This document shows positions 12,224 to 21,850 of a DNA stretch of 64,000 nucleotides, one piece after another. The translations under genes and the position numbers were made by a program. The number at the start of each line of letters is the position of its first letter. The stretch's first letter is position 1. Under the pieces are notes generated by a model that was given only the letters and a program-made list of their open reading frames with translations, was not told where the DNA came from and made no database searches. This DNA is from Prorocentrum cordatum (lineage: Eukaryota > Sar > Dinophyceae > Prorocentrales > Prorocentraceae): NCBI GenBank assembly GCA_963575745.1, contig CAUYUJ010020170.1:427187-491186 (forward strand), written 5' to 3'.

Positions 12224-13545
12224 ACCCTGGGGATGAGATCTGGGTTGAATATGACGTTGATCCTCCACTGTTGCATGCTCGGCTTCTCTTACTTGCCTCG
12301 AATCAGGTGGCTGGGGCTTGCAGTGTGCTCACCCCGGACATGGACGTGCACGTGGAAGAGTTCACTCCTGGCAACGCCGACCTGCGGGGGTACCGCCTCG
12401 AGCATCCCCGTGGCGTTGGGGCGCTGGCGGTTGGAGCTCCTGCAGGTCGGGCCCACTACGACTTCGCCGCCATGCCCGACGCGCTCAAAATGGTCACTCT
12501 GTTCCAGCAGGCGCAGGTGGCGATGGCGTGCTTCGAGCAGGCCCGAGGCGCCCTCGTGGCCCCCCCCCCGGGGGCGCCGTCGGCGGGCCCGGTGGAGGCG
12601 GGGGGGCGGCTGGGCTGCTGGGCGGCGGGGTGGCTGCTGGGATGCCAGCCGTCCTGGGCGGCGGCGGGGTTGCGGCCGGGGCGGTCCCTCTCGCGCCGCC
12701 CGCAGGCGGTGACGCCGCCGCGGCTGGCGGCGCGTGGCCCGGGGCCCCGCCCCTCGCAGCCGGCGCAGGGGCGCCGGGCGGGGCCCTGGTGGCTGGGGGA
12801 GCCGGCGCCGCGGCCGTCGCCGCCCCGGCGCCCGCCGCCGGTGGTCTGGCGGGGCTGGCCGCCGCCCCCGCCGGGGCGCCCTCGCCTGCAGACGGTGACG
12901 ATGAGCCAGGAGGTGGCGGGCTGCCCCGACACGGAGATGACCTGCGCATCCTCCCTGTGCGGTACGACCAGCAGGGCAGCCGCTATCGGGAGTTCCGGGA
13001 GGCGGCCCAGGGCAACCGCTCGACCGGCTTCCCGGACTGGCCCGTCTCTGGGTCACGTACTTTCCAGTGGGTGGTGGAGTACCAGATGGAGAACGGCGGC
13101 ACCCCCATGGGGCAACATGTGGCCTGGAAGGCCTCGCTGGGAGTCACCGTCAGCCCCAACGACCCGATTGTGCACATGCATGCAGAGTTCAGCAAGATCC
13201 CCCAGACGATGTGCACGTACGACCAGCTCGACGGGGCGAACTTGGCCAGCGGCGGCCCGGCAGTTGCAGCTCTGCGAGGAAAAGTACAAGGACAAGATTC
13301 TGGCGCAGCGTGGGGCGGGCGGGCTGTCCCAGGATGAGGGCTTCTTCTTCACGGACATGGGCTCCGCGCGGGGCCTCATGGTCAGCCCGGAGCTCGCCAA
13401 GTGGGTGGCCGAGCGGTTGCAGGCGGAGAGTAGCATCACTAAAGAACGGCGGAAAGCCCGAGAAGAGCGACAGCTGGCTGCCCCCGGAGGCGGATCCGGC
13501 TCAGGCTCGGGCGGGGCGGCCGCCAAGAGAGGAGCTAAATCATGA
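12220..13545 (+). pseudogene. Gag-like ORF of the DIRS-like element, frame-shifted
   Basis: It starts with ATG in the ATGA overlap. The first part (EIWVEYDVD, VLTPDMDVHVEEF) and the second part (ILPVRYDQQGSRYREF through FQWVVEYQM and DQLDGANL) resemble Gag-like proteins repeatedly found upstream of dinoflagellate DIRS polymerases. The middle is a Gly/Ala/Pro-rich low-complexity linker (12550-12900). The frame runs 1, then 0 (about 12600-13250), then 1 to the end (LQLCEEKYKDKIL to KRGAKS), so two indels are present. The C-terminus is a charged helical segment rich in Lys, Arg and Glu. It ends with TGA overlapping the next ATG, again as ATGA. Confidence 0.65.
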
Positions 13546-15720
13546 CGAGAACGGGGCGTCGCATCGCCCCTTCGGCGGAGGTGGTTGGCCGCCCTCCGCT
13601 GATCCCGCTTCGGCCACATCGTCGCGCTCCGAGGCTCGGATGGGCCCCAGTCGTCAGCGAGACGTTTTCCCCCTTCCTCTTCTCGATGAGCTACCACCGC
13701 GGCCTGGCGCTTGCCGAGATGTGGATCGGCGCCGAGGCAGGCTGCGGCATTCTCTCGAGTGGTCCAACCTCGGCATCAGGTCGCTCAACGACTTGGCGGG
13801 GCGCGGGGGGCGCCTACCCCGCCGTGCCTCAGTTTTGCAGCACATGGCGCTCGAGCACGCCCGGGAGCAGTACACCTCGTTCCCGGGCCCGCCCGACACC
13901 GCGCGCCCCCGCGGGAGCTTGCGCGAGCTCTGCGGTGCCTGCCCCATGCACGGCATGGAGCGGGCGGACTTGGTATCCTACAGCGAGGACCTTGTGTCCT
14001 GGCCGGCTGCTGGGACGACCCCTGTCTGCCTCGAATCGGCCCCCCAGCCCGTCGACGCGGCGTGGCTGTCGGATTAGGGGGCCAACGTGCTCCGCAGCCC
14101 GGAGGAGACGGCCCAGCTACGTGCTGAACTGGGACTGCGGCGCCCCTACTCTGATCCTGCTCTTCGTGACCCAAATATCCACGGACGATTTCTCCAGCAG
14201 CTGCTCCGACGCGGCATGTTCCAGTTTTCAAGGTGGGATGGGCGGGTCTCCAACCTGGGGGCCTTCACAGCGCGCAAGAAGGGCGACCGACAGCGGCTCA
14301 TCTTCGACGCGAGGCTGGTCAACCTTCACTTCCACCGAGCCCCTTCCATGGAGCTTCCCGCGGCCGCCGCCTTCTCGCGGCTGGAGAGCGACACTTCGGG
14401 CCCGCTCTTTTTCGCTTGCGGGGACATCGAGAACGCGTTCTACGCCATGCGGATTACCCAGGGCCTGTGTCGCCACTTGCAGCTTGGTCGGATCAGGGCG
14501 GGCATGGCGGGGGTCAGCTCGCTCGACGGGGTCGCCATCGACAGTGCCGAGTGGCTCACCCCGCAGCTCACCATCTTCCCCATGGGCTGGAGCTGGGCCA
14601 TGCACCTCTGCCAACTGGCCACCGAGTCGGCGCTGGCGCGGGCGGGCGGGCCCCCCTCGCGGCACGTCCGGGACCGCAGCGAGGGCCTCGCCCCTGGCAA
14701 GGGCGACGGGCCCGGCGCGGCCGGGCACGTGGAGTCTGCCGCGCCACGGTCGACGCGACGGCCGCCAAGGTGGAGTCCGAGCTGGCCAGGCTCGGCTTCA
14801 GTGTGCACGAGCAGCAGCGGGCCAGCACCAACTGCTCGTTCGTCGGGCTGGAGCTTTGCGGCACGACGCACAGCGCGCGGGTCTCGCCGAAGCGGCTCTG
14901 GAGGGTGCGCTACGCCATAGGGGAGCTCCTGTCCCGTGCCACGGTGCACGGGGAGATGGTGGAGGTGCTGCTGGGGCACTGCACGTGGATCATGCTGCTG
15001 CGCCGGCCGTCGCTCGCAATCTTCGACGCGAGCTACCGCTTCTGCCAGGCCGCGCGGGAGGAGGCCCTCCCTCTGTGGGCGTCGGTGCGCTGGGAGTTCC
15101 GCACCGTGCGGAATTTGTTGCCCCTCCTGGCCGCGCACCTCGCCGCCCCCTGGCACCACGAGGTCTCCGCCTCCGACGCCTCCCCCTGGGGCGCGGGCGT
15201 CTGCGCCAGGGAGACCGACAGCAACGCGGCGGCCGCCCTGGGACGCACCTGGCGTTTCCATTTCGACGACGCCATCAGCGCCAGGGCGCGCGCTCTGGAG
15301 GGCGACTGGGTGGCTACCAGCCTGCGTCGGCCCGCGGCCTTGCCCAGCGAGGAGGCTAAGGATCTGGGCAGGCAGTTCGGAGAGGTCCCGGCCTCGTTCA
15401 TGCAGGGCCCGAGCTGGAAGATCGCGCTGTCTTTCCCATGGCGGGAGAGGTGCGACATCTACTGCGCCGAGGGGCTCGCCCTGTCCGCCCCCCTACGTCA
15501 CGCGCTCCGCTCGCGGGGCGCTTTCGGTTGCCGCCTAGTGCTGCTCGTGGACAACCTGTCCCTGGCTCTCGCCGCGGGCGAGGGGCGCGGCCCGGCGGGG
15601 CAGCTCCGCAGCGTGTTGCGCGAGCTCTGCGCTTTGGCCCTGGCCTGCCGCTTGCAGCTGCATGTGCGCTGGGTGCCCAGCGAGCTCAACCCCGCCGACT
15701 GCCCCTCTCGCGGGCACCTC
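13542..15720 (+). pseudogene. Reverse transcriptase-RNase H of the DIRS-like element
   Basis: The polymerase copies the element RNA and RNase H removes it. RT features in frame 2: RQRLIFDARLVN (14291-14326) and FACGDIENAFYAMRI with the catalytic Asp (near 14412-14456). After a shift to frame 1 near 14735 comes the RNase H region, with SDASPWGAGV near 15173-15202, LLVDNLSLAL near 15541-15570 and WVPSELNPADCPSRG at 15671-15714, a typical DIRS/Ty3-group RNase H ending. Defects: TAG at 14075-14077, frame changes near 13600 and 14735, and HVES at 14726-14737 where the second catalytic motif (usually xVDD or VDN) is expected. The copy is therefore probably inactive. Confidence 0.8.
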
Positions 15721-15859
15721 TTCATCGAGACCCCCGGGGTCGCCAAGGAGGCCGACGTCGGGGACGGCGTCGGGGCGCGGGCGAGCGCTGACCAGCCCAA
15801 CGCCGCACCCGTCTGCGACCCCATGCGCGGTCTGGGGGGCGTTGCGGGGGCGTCTGCTG

Positions 15860-16690
15860 GCGCCGGCGGTGGTGGACCAGCAGAGGCTCGCCTACCTGGA
15901 GCAGAAGTCCATCTCGAGACCTGCGCTGGCGGAGCACCGCCGGCGGGCTCAGACTGTCGCGGCCCGGGCCTCCGAGAACCGCCAGGACTGGATCGGGGCT
16001 CGGCGGAGTTGGACTACTTCCACCTTCTGCGCTTCCCCGGGTACGGCAGCGAGGGCGCCTCGAAGGGGCTGGCGGCGGGGAAGCTCATTCTGGCCAGCCT
16101 GAGTCGGCGGAGATTCAGCCCGCGCGTGAGGCCGGGCGAAGCGGAGTCGCTGATCGGGGCGCAACTCGTCGAGGCCGTCGCGGAGGGCAACGGCAGCGGC
16201 GGCGTCGCGGCGCTGGCCCCCTTCCCAGGGATGGGGGCCCCGAGCGAGACGGGGGTGCGGGGCGTGACCGTGCCCCTGGACACCTTCGGCTTCCTCGGGC
16301 CGTCGTTGCCTGCCCCGCGAGGACGATGCCCATCCTGGAGGGGTCGGGCGCGGTGCTTCCCTCAAGGCCCGGGGCTGCAGATGCGCGCGGCGGCGGCGGA
16401 GCTGGACGTCAGCGTGGCCTCTCCCTGTCCGCTGCTGCACGGCGGAGCATCCGACGACCTCGTGGCCCGATGGAGGGCCGCCCTGGAGATCCAGGCCCTC
16501 AGGGGCTGGGCAAGCCCGCAGCCTTTCCTCCGCTACGGCAGCCCGGACAGGGTCTCGGCGGTGGTGGGCAAGCTCCCCCTCGTGGTGGAGTTCGACGTGG
16601 TGATGGGCGCGGCGCTGGCCGTCATCTTCCTGGAGTGGGCGACGACCCCGCCCAGCCAGGCGCGGCCCGCCGCCGACTTCTCTTGGACCT
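15860..16690 (+). pseudogene. YR of the DIRS-like element, degenerate
   Basis: YRs insert DIRS elements by strand exchange through Arg-His-Arg-Tyr chemistry. The N-terminal helix bundle is readable in frame 2 (LAYLEQKSISRPALAEHRRR, about 15888-15950) and frame 1 (LDYFHLLRFPGYGSEG, about 16009-16056). Box I appears as APSETGVRGVTVPL near 16240-16280, with Ala where Arg is expected. Box II is LLHGGASDDL at 16432-16461, with Leu before His instead of Arg, followed by LEIQALRGWASPQPFLRYG, the region before the nucleophile Tyr. The loss of both arginines suggests a dead enzyme. The assignment rests on pattern recall of dinoflagellate YRs, so it is less certain than the RT. Confidence 0.6.
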
Positions 16691-16711
16691 GAAAAGTAGC
16701 ATGAGAGGGGT

Positions 16712-17452
16712 GAAGCATCTTGTGAAAGCCCGGACGGTTTTTCTAAAACTTTTTGCTGGGGCCGGGGGGCTTTCGGCCCGGATCAGGACTCTGGGCCTGG
16801 CCTCGCTTCCTTTGGACTTTGACCATGGGCGTCGTTCTGGCATGATCTTAGCCTCCCCGAAGTCCAGCGTGTGGTCCTCGGGTGGCTCAAATCCCGGGTG
16901 GTCCGGGCCGTCTGGTTGGGGGCCCCCTGTGCCTCCTGGAGCCGGGCCCGACACGGGCCCCGGGGGACCTCCTGGTGCTCCCTCAGGTCGGCCGCCTGTC
17001 CCCTCGGGCTCCAGGGCCTTTCCGGCAGGGCCCGCCAGACGGTGCGCTCGGGTAATTCACAGATGCGACTCTCAGTACAGGTCATCTCTTTGTGTCGCCG
17101 TCTCTCCACCCCGGTGTGCCTTGAAAATCCAGGGGCGTCGTTTTTGTGGACGGCCCCACCGGTGGCCTCTCTCCTTTTGAAGCCTCATTGCAAGACCTTT
17201 ATGGTAGACATGTGCTCGTTCGGGGCCCCGTGGCGCAAACGCACCCGTGTCGTGTGCTGGGCCCCGTACCACCCCCCCGTATCGCCTCCTTGCCTCTGTC
17301 AAGGCCGTGGTGGGGCGTGCAGCTACTCAGGCAAACAGCACATTGTTCTCTCTGGCGTCGACCGGGCCTCTGGAATTCTGTGGACCCGGCGCGCCGAACC
17401 CCACGGCAAAAAAAAATGTAGTTTTTTAGCCGCACTGTTCAGCAGCAAGTAG
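16712..17452 (+). pseudogene. MTase-like domain at the end of the DIRS-like pol
   Basis: The order of motifs resembles cytosine-C5-type methyltransferases: a glycine-rich SAM-loop-like FLKLFAGAGGLSARIR (frame 0, 16740-16787), WLGAPCASWSRARHG with a PC motif (frame 2, 16911-16955), CLENPGASFLW with an ENP motif (17118-17150), and DMCSFGAPWRKRTRVV (17207-17254). A frameshift between 16800 and 16870 separates the first motif from the rest. The ENP and PC motifs suggest a methyltransferase fold, but activity is not shown and the sequence differs from canonical PCQxFS. It may be a structural or regulatory relic. It ends at the stop 17450-17452, about 130 bp before B1. Confidence 0.6.
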
Positions 17453-17580
17453 ATTGGTTAGGCTTCAGCAGAGTGTCAACGTTGGTAAATGAATAGTGTA
17501 ATATTTCTCGGCCTCGTGAGTGCGGGCTTGCGCCCTCCTGTGGACACCCAAGGCCACACCACCATTCGGGAAATGGGTAC

Positions 17581-17718
17581 TCTCACAGCACGCTGTTTCG
17601 TTTTCTTCGTGGACGGCTCGGTGGCCAACCGCGCCCCAGGCCATGTCCTCCGGCTCGCCCAGGCCCCTCGCCCACACACAGGACAATTTCATGTTGTGGC
17701 ATGGCGGAGCCTTGAAAT
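17581..17718 (+). repeat. DIRS-like element, B1 repeat
   Basis: It starts TCTCACAGCACGCTG and ends GAGCCTTGAAAT. It matches B2 at 17837-17974 at an offset of 256 bp with only a few substitutions. Confidence 0.85.
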
Positions 17719-17836
17719 GGTCGTGTGCCACATTTCATTTCATTGGCGTCAAAATGCCGCGAGGTTTTATCCTCCGTACCCTCTCTGGCTCAGTTTTCTC
17801 GCCCCTTCCCTCCCGCCCGCTCGTGTCTTCGCCTAA
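17719..17836 (+). repeat. DIRS-like element, A2 repeat and A2-B2 spacer
   Basis: 17719-17802 matches A1. The remaining 34 bp (CCTTCCCTCCC through CGCCTAA) leads to B2 and has no counterpart after A1. Confidence 0.8.
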
Positions 17837-17974
17837 TCTCACAGCACGCTGTTTCGTTTTCTTCGTGGACGGCTCGGTGGCCAACCGCGCCCCAGGCCAT
17901 GTCCTCCGGCTCGCCCAGGCCCCTCGTCCACACACAGGACAATTTCATGTTGTGGCATGGCAGAGCCTTGAGAT
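17837..17974 (+). repeat. DIRS-like element, B2 repeat
   Basis: Second copy of B1. It ends GAGCCTTGAGAT and runs straight into GATGATGATG microsatellite, the right flank of the element. Confidence 0.85.
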
Positions 17975-17994
17975 GATGATGATGATGATGGTGG

Positions 17995-18035
<41 letters not shown>

Positions 18036-18071
18036 CTGATGCGGATGCGGATGGTGCTGATGATGATGATG

Positions 18072-18104
<33 letters not shown>

Positions 18105-18290
18105 AGCATGACGGTGGTGGCGGTGGTGGTGCTGATGCTGATGTTGATGCTGATGATGATGATGAGGAGAAGGAGGAGGAGAAGCAGGAGGAAGAGGAGG
18201 AGGAGGAGGAGGAGGACGAGGATAAGGACGAGGAGTTCGACGAGGACCAGGACGAGGAGGACGAGGAGGAGGACGAGGACGAGACGGCGT
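17975..18290 (+). repeat. GAT then GAG/GAC microsatellite
   Basis: GAT repeats (17975-18165) with GGT and GCT interruptions pass into GAG/GAC repeats (18165-18290). Open frames in it encode poly-Met, poly-Asp or His runs only. Confidence 0.9.
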
Positions 18291-18299
18291 CTTGCGTGC

Positions 18300-18654
18300 C
18301 TCGGGTGAGCTTTTTGGGCCTCGTAGGGGGGCGCTCACGGGGCCTTTGAGGTGCCTCTTGGAGGCCTATTGGAGGCCTATTGGGGCTTCTGGGGGCGCTC
18401 TTGGAGCTTTTTTGGGGGCCTCTTAGGAACCCTGGAGGGCCTGTTGGTGCCATCTTGCAGGCGGTCGGTCAAAAGAGGGGAAGTCCTCGATGTCTGCCCG
18501 CCCCTCGGGGCCCACGATCCTGGTGAGGGGTGTCAAACATTGGCCCTCTGACACATCGGTCCCCCACCAAAAAAACACCCAGGGACGGGAGGGGGAGGGT
18601 TCCCCTCCCCCAGGGGAGAAGGGGTTGTGGAAGAAAAAAGAGATCACCCTTAGA
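18300..18654. repeat. Short TTGGGG/CCTCTTGG-rich stretch, then intron-like sequence
   Basis: 18320-18440 has the GGCCTCTTGG and TTGGGGG words of the dispersed family seen at 20.5, 23.4 and 51.8 kb, but without its AT-rich core. The stretch 18540-18650 (A-runs, GGGAGGGG) shows no gene and probably lies in the intron before the next exon. Confidence 0.5.
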
Positions 18655-20119
18655 CCACCTGTCGCCCAAAGGGCTGGTGGGATTCAACACGGAGTTCACC
18701 AAGAATGACATTTGTACTGTTGTCGCTTATCGTGTCAACCAAGGTTGCGAGGCTATCACGAGTTATGCCGCAGCATGTGGGAATGAGATCGTGGAGGATG
18801 GCGAGGAGTGTGAATGCGCAGGTGGCGCCACTTCGTGCAGCTTCTGCGACAATTGCACCTTGCAATCGGGCAAGGTCTGCAGCCCAGACGACGCCTCCGG
18901 CGGCGATTGCTGCAACTGCGACGGCACCTTTAAAACCTCCACGGACACGTGCAACCTTTCGACTGGTGGCCTCGGCTACTGCGACCGGGGGGGGTGCGTG
19001 AGTACCATCTGCGAGATGTACATCGATTTCGCTGACTTCTGCGGTGTGCACGTGGACAACCACTGCAAGGTGTCGTGCATGTACGGTGGTGCATGCAATG
19101 GTCTGGGGTTGTTTTCTAGCAATGGCGTGCCACTTGATAACACCGTGATCGACGGGGCCAGCTGTGATGGCGGCCAAGGGGTCTGCCAGAGCGGCTTCTG
19201 CTCGACAGCGTCGCAGGGATGTACAAACACTATCATTTCAACTTATACATGTGACGATTATATATCATCGGGCTACACATGCGCCCAGCTTGAGGGCTGG
19301 GGCTACGATTGCGGCGGGTGCCTCTGCGGAGTTGCGATTCCGACCCCGGCCCCAGTCACGTGCGTGCCGACGCCCGCGGGGCCCAGCCCCACGCCCAGCC
19401 CCACGCCCAGCCCCACGCCCAGCCCCACGCCCAGCCCCACGCCCAGCCTCACCCCCAGCCCGACGCCCAGCCCGACGCCCAGCCCCACGGCTATCCAAGT
19501 CGCCAGTCCGGGATCGGTTCACGCCGTCGGCGACCCGCATTTGGTGAACATTTATGGACAGCGCTTCGACATCTATCAGCCGGGCGCCCACGTGCTGCTC
19601 CAGGTCCCGCGGGGTGCGGCGCGGAACACCACGAAGCTCCACGTGAGGGCGTACGCCAAGCAGATGGGCGCCTTGTGCGAGGAGCTGTACTTCCAGACCC
19701 TCAACGTGACGGGCCGGTGGGTCGAGGACGAGCTGCTGCACTCCCAAGCCATCGGCTCGACTGCCAGCTCTCTGGAGGCCGTGCTGGGCGTCGACGGCAA
19801 GACCGCGGGCGGCCTCCACTTCTCCGCGGAGTCGGCGGGCAAGGGGCAACGCACGCCATGGTTGTACTTTGGCGGGGTGGGCCTCAAGGTGGTCTGGGGC
19901 CACACAGGCGGGGGCATCAGTTACCTCAATGTCCTTCTGAAGCACGTGGGCCAAGTCGGCGTTCCGGTCGGGGGCCTCCTCGGCGCGGACGACCACACTT
20001 CCGTGTCGACCCGTGGACCGAATTGCAGGCACCCCGTCGCCCTGGACAAGGTACGCTTGGGCGCGCCTCGCGGGTCAGGCTCGGGCGTCAACGTGGTAGC
20101 GGCTGCGGACTGGTGGTGA
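18655..20119 (+). CDS. Secreted disintegrin/cysteine-rich/vWD-like protein, C-terminal exon(s)
   Basis: The open frame has no initiator of its own, so upstream exons (perhaps a metallopeptidase) are expected. Domains in order: a disintegrin-like loop, ACGNEIVEDGEECECAGG at 18772-18825 with the typical CGNxxxExGEEC pattern, followed by many Cys (to about 19010); a second Cys-rich segment (19010-19330); a Pro-Thr-Ser-Pro linker encoded by a 12-bp repeat (19370-19495); and a vWD-like start VGDPHLVNIYGQRFDIYQPG (19528-19587) with the domain to about 19980. Known ADAM-type proteins combine a zinc peptidase with disintegrin and Cys-rich domains, so this is probably extracellular or surface-bound. 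The stop is TGA 20117-20119. The 3' splice site is uncertain: the last AG before the frame is at 18654-18655. Confidence 0.7.
19377..19490 (+). repeat. 12-bp coding minisatellite (PTPS linker)
   Basis: About nine units of GCCCAGCCCCAC and variants encode the Pro-Thr-Pro-Ser linker of the disintegrin/vWD-like protein. The length is divisible by three, so copy number can vary without a frameshift. Confidence 0.85.
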
Positions 20120-20318
20120 GCGCCAGGGAGGAGGCGCCGTATCGCTGCGAGTTTCGCGCTCGATGCTGCAAGAGTATGGCCTCCGGTCGAAGCTTCGAGC
20201 TTAGCTCCGGTACAGTGCTGTGCTGCGTCCGTAAGTCTTTTGTCCTCGCGGTGCCTGTGCCTACGCGCCTGACGGCGTTTGGTTCCTCTATTGGGGGCTG
20301 AGCGGCAGAGGTGAGGGT
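20120..20318 (+). other. Probable 3' UTR of the disintegrin/vWD-like gene
   Basis: Non-repetitive sequence after the stop codon with no further open frame of note. No polyadenylation signal is recognised. Confidence 0.4.
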
Positions 20319-20356
20319 CGGACGGGGCCAGGACGAGGATAAGTCTTTCCAGATTC
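20319..20356 (+). repeat. Left copy of a 38-bp perfect direct repeat
   Basis: Starts CGGACGGGGCCAGGACGAGG and ends CCAGATTC. An identical copy is at 21099-21136, bracketing a 742-bp TTGGGGCC-rich segment. Confidence 0.9.
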
Positions 20357-21098
20357 TTAGGCTTACGCCACACCGCCGACCCCTTGTTTATGCCAATCTG
20401 GGGGTAGTAGAAGCTGCGAAGGGGTGAAAAGGCGAGTGATATTTGTTTGGTGTCTGTTCGCCGCCACCGCCAGAGGGTCTCGGGCAGTTCCGCGGGGAGG
20501 TCCGAGCGGACAGCGACACTGCGAGTTTTGGAGCCACTCGGGGGCCGTTTCGGAGCCTCTGGGGTGCTTCTTGGGGGTTCCTTGGGGCGTCTGGGCGGCC
20601 TCGTGAGGGCCTCTGGGGGCCTCTTGGGGCACTCTTGGGGCCCCCTGGGGCTCCTGGGGGCAGAAAGCTAGAGTTTCAACATGTTTGGTCGCCCTCTTGG
20701 GCCCCTCGTGGTGCCGTCTTGGAGCCCTCTTGGGCCGTCTTGGGGACCTCTTGGGCCGTGTTGGGGCCGTCTTGGGCCGTCTGGAGGCCATCTTGGGGCT
20801 GTCTTTGGGGCCTCTTTGGCCGTCTTGGAGCGTCGGGAAGCCGAAAAGGCGGAAAAGCAAAACACATCGAAGAACACTATGGAAAATCAACAATTTTAGA
20901 CTCTTGGGGCCCTCTTGGGAGGCTTGTTTGGGACCTCGGGGGCCGTCTTGGAGACCTCTTGGCCCGTCTTGGGGCCATCTTGGGCGTCTTGGAACGGTCG
21001 TTTGGCGTCTCGGGGCCTTCGTGGGTCGTCTTGGAGGCCTCTTGGGGGCTTCTTGGCCCGTCTTGAGGCCCTCTTGGGCCCGGAAAAGCTCCGTGAAC
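20357..21098 (+). repeat. TTGGGGCC-rich dispersed repeat, copy with 38-bp flanks
   Basis: Degenerate 10-13 bp words such as CTTGGGGCC and GCCGTCTTGG surround an AT-richer core (20826-20900) that begins near GTCTTGGAGCGTCGGGAAG and contains GGCGGAAAAGCAAAACAC. Copies with a matching core occur at 23.4 and 51.8 kb. All three forward frames stay open over long stretches because of the word composition (Gly/Leu/Trp/Ser), so these are not genes. Confidence 0.75.
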
Positions 21099-21136
21099 CG
21101 GACGGGGCCAGGACGAGGATAAGTCTTTCCAGATTC
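21099..21136 (+). repeat. Right copy of the 38-bp perfect direct repeat
   Basis: Identical to 20319-20356 over all 38 bases. Sequences outside both copies differ. Confidence 0.9.
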
Positions 21137-21850
21137 CAGAGCGTTCAGGAATGCTCTCAGAGCGTTCTGGAACGCTCTGAGAAGACCGCGGCGCCCAAGA
21201 CATCCTCCAGAGCCGCCGGATCGCAGAGATTCTCGATTTGTCCTCACCCGAATTGATCCTCGCCTTGGCTTCGACTTGGGAGGGGGGGGAGGGAGGAGGG
21301 CTGCCGTGCTCGGCGGCGTGACGGGCCAGCACTCCGTAGGCAGGTGTGCGCATGTCCAGCCCAGACAGGGAAACGGGCCATCGGACATTCGGTCAAATGA
21401 GGGCACGGTCCAGGGGTGCTTGCCGCGCGCACTCGGCCCGGCCCTTTATGCTCGAGGCAGAAACGGTCGGCAGCGAGCAAGGGCGAGAAGGTTCGGGTTC
21501 GAGGTTCGAGGTTTTCGGACGTTTTCGTCGGTTCTCGGCGGTTTTCCAGCCTCGGCAGCTGCGCCTCAGCGCGTTCTGGGGGTGCCCCGATCGTCCCGAA
21601 CGGCCGCGGGAGACCCGAGTTATGAGTCAAAAACCGAATTCGGAGGCGCGCCCAGGGGGAAAGCGAGAAGGAGAAGGCCTTCTCAGCAGGCGGCGGGACT
21701 TCGCAGAATCCCTCGCGCCTTCTGAGAAGTCTTCTGTGCCTTCAGGGAAGGCTCAGGAAACTTCTCAGAAGGCCAGGGGACTTCCGAGCCTTCTGAGAAG
21801 GCTCGCCCATTCTCACTCCCCCCCGGGCTCGCCGCCGTCATGCTCGGGGC
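21137..21850. repeat. Small palindromes, no gene seen
   Basis: CAGAGCGTTC TG GAACGCTCTG (about 21159-21180) is a perfect hairpin, and a similar imperfect one precedes it. Between 21715 and 21810 the CTTCTGAGAAG word and its complement recur several times. Frames on both strands are open in places, but none resembles a known protein. Confidence 0.5.

Larger units (their letters stand above)
11640..17975 (+). mobile_element. DIRS-like YR retrotransposon with split direct repeats
   Basis: The coding order is small ORF, Gag-like ORF, RT-RNase H, YR, then MTase-like domain. Ends: A1 (11640-11723) is a near copy of A2 (17719-17802), and B1 (17581-17718) is a near copy of B2 (17837-17974), giving A1-ORFs-B1-A2-B2. 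That split direct repeat layout is the known signature of PAT/Ngaro-type DIRS elements and matches a YR rather than an LTR integrase. Both outer ends abut GATGATG microsatellite, suggesting the integration site. Frameshifts, one nonsense codon and altered catalytic residues mark this copy as probably dead. Confidence 0.85.

Noticed and set aside
12318-13337. Alternative overlapping frames in 12.3-13.3 kb as extra genes
   Set aside because: They are frame-shadow readings of the Gag-like ORF; only the segments listed under Gag resemble proteins.
17790-18338. Poly-His, poly-Met and poly-Asp frames in GAT/CAT arrays (also 24.4-24.9 kb)
   Set aside because: Pure microsatellite translation.
20363-21406. 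347-codon minus-strand frame and its plus-strand partners rich in Gly, Leu, Trp, Pro
   Set aside because: All six frames are open because of TTGGGGCC word composition, and no domain is visible.
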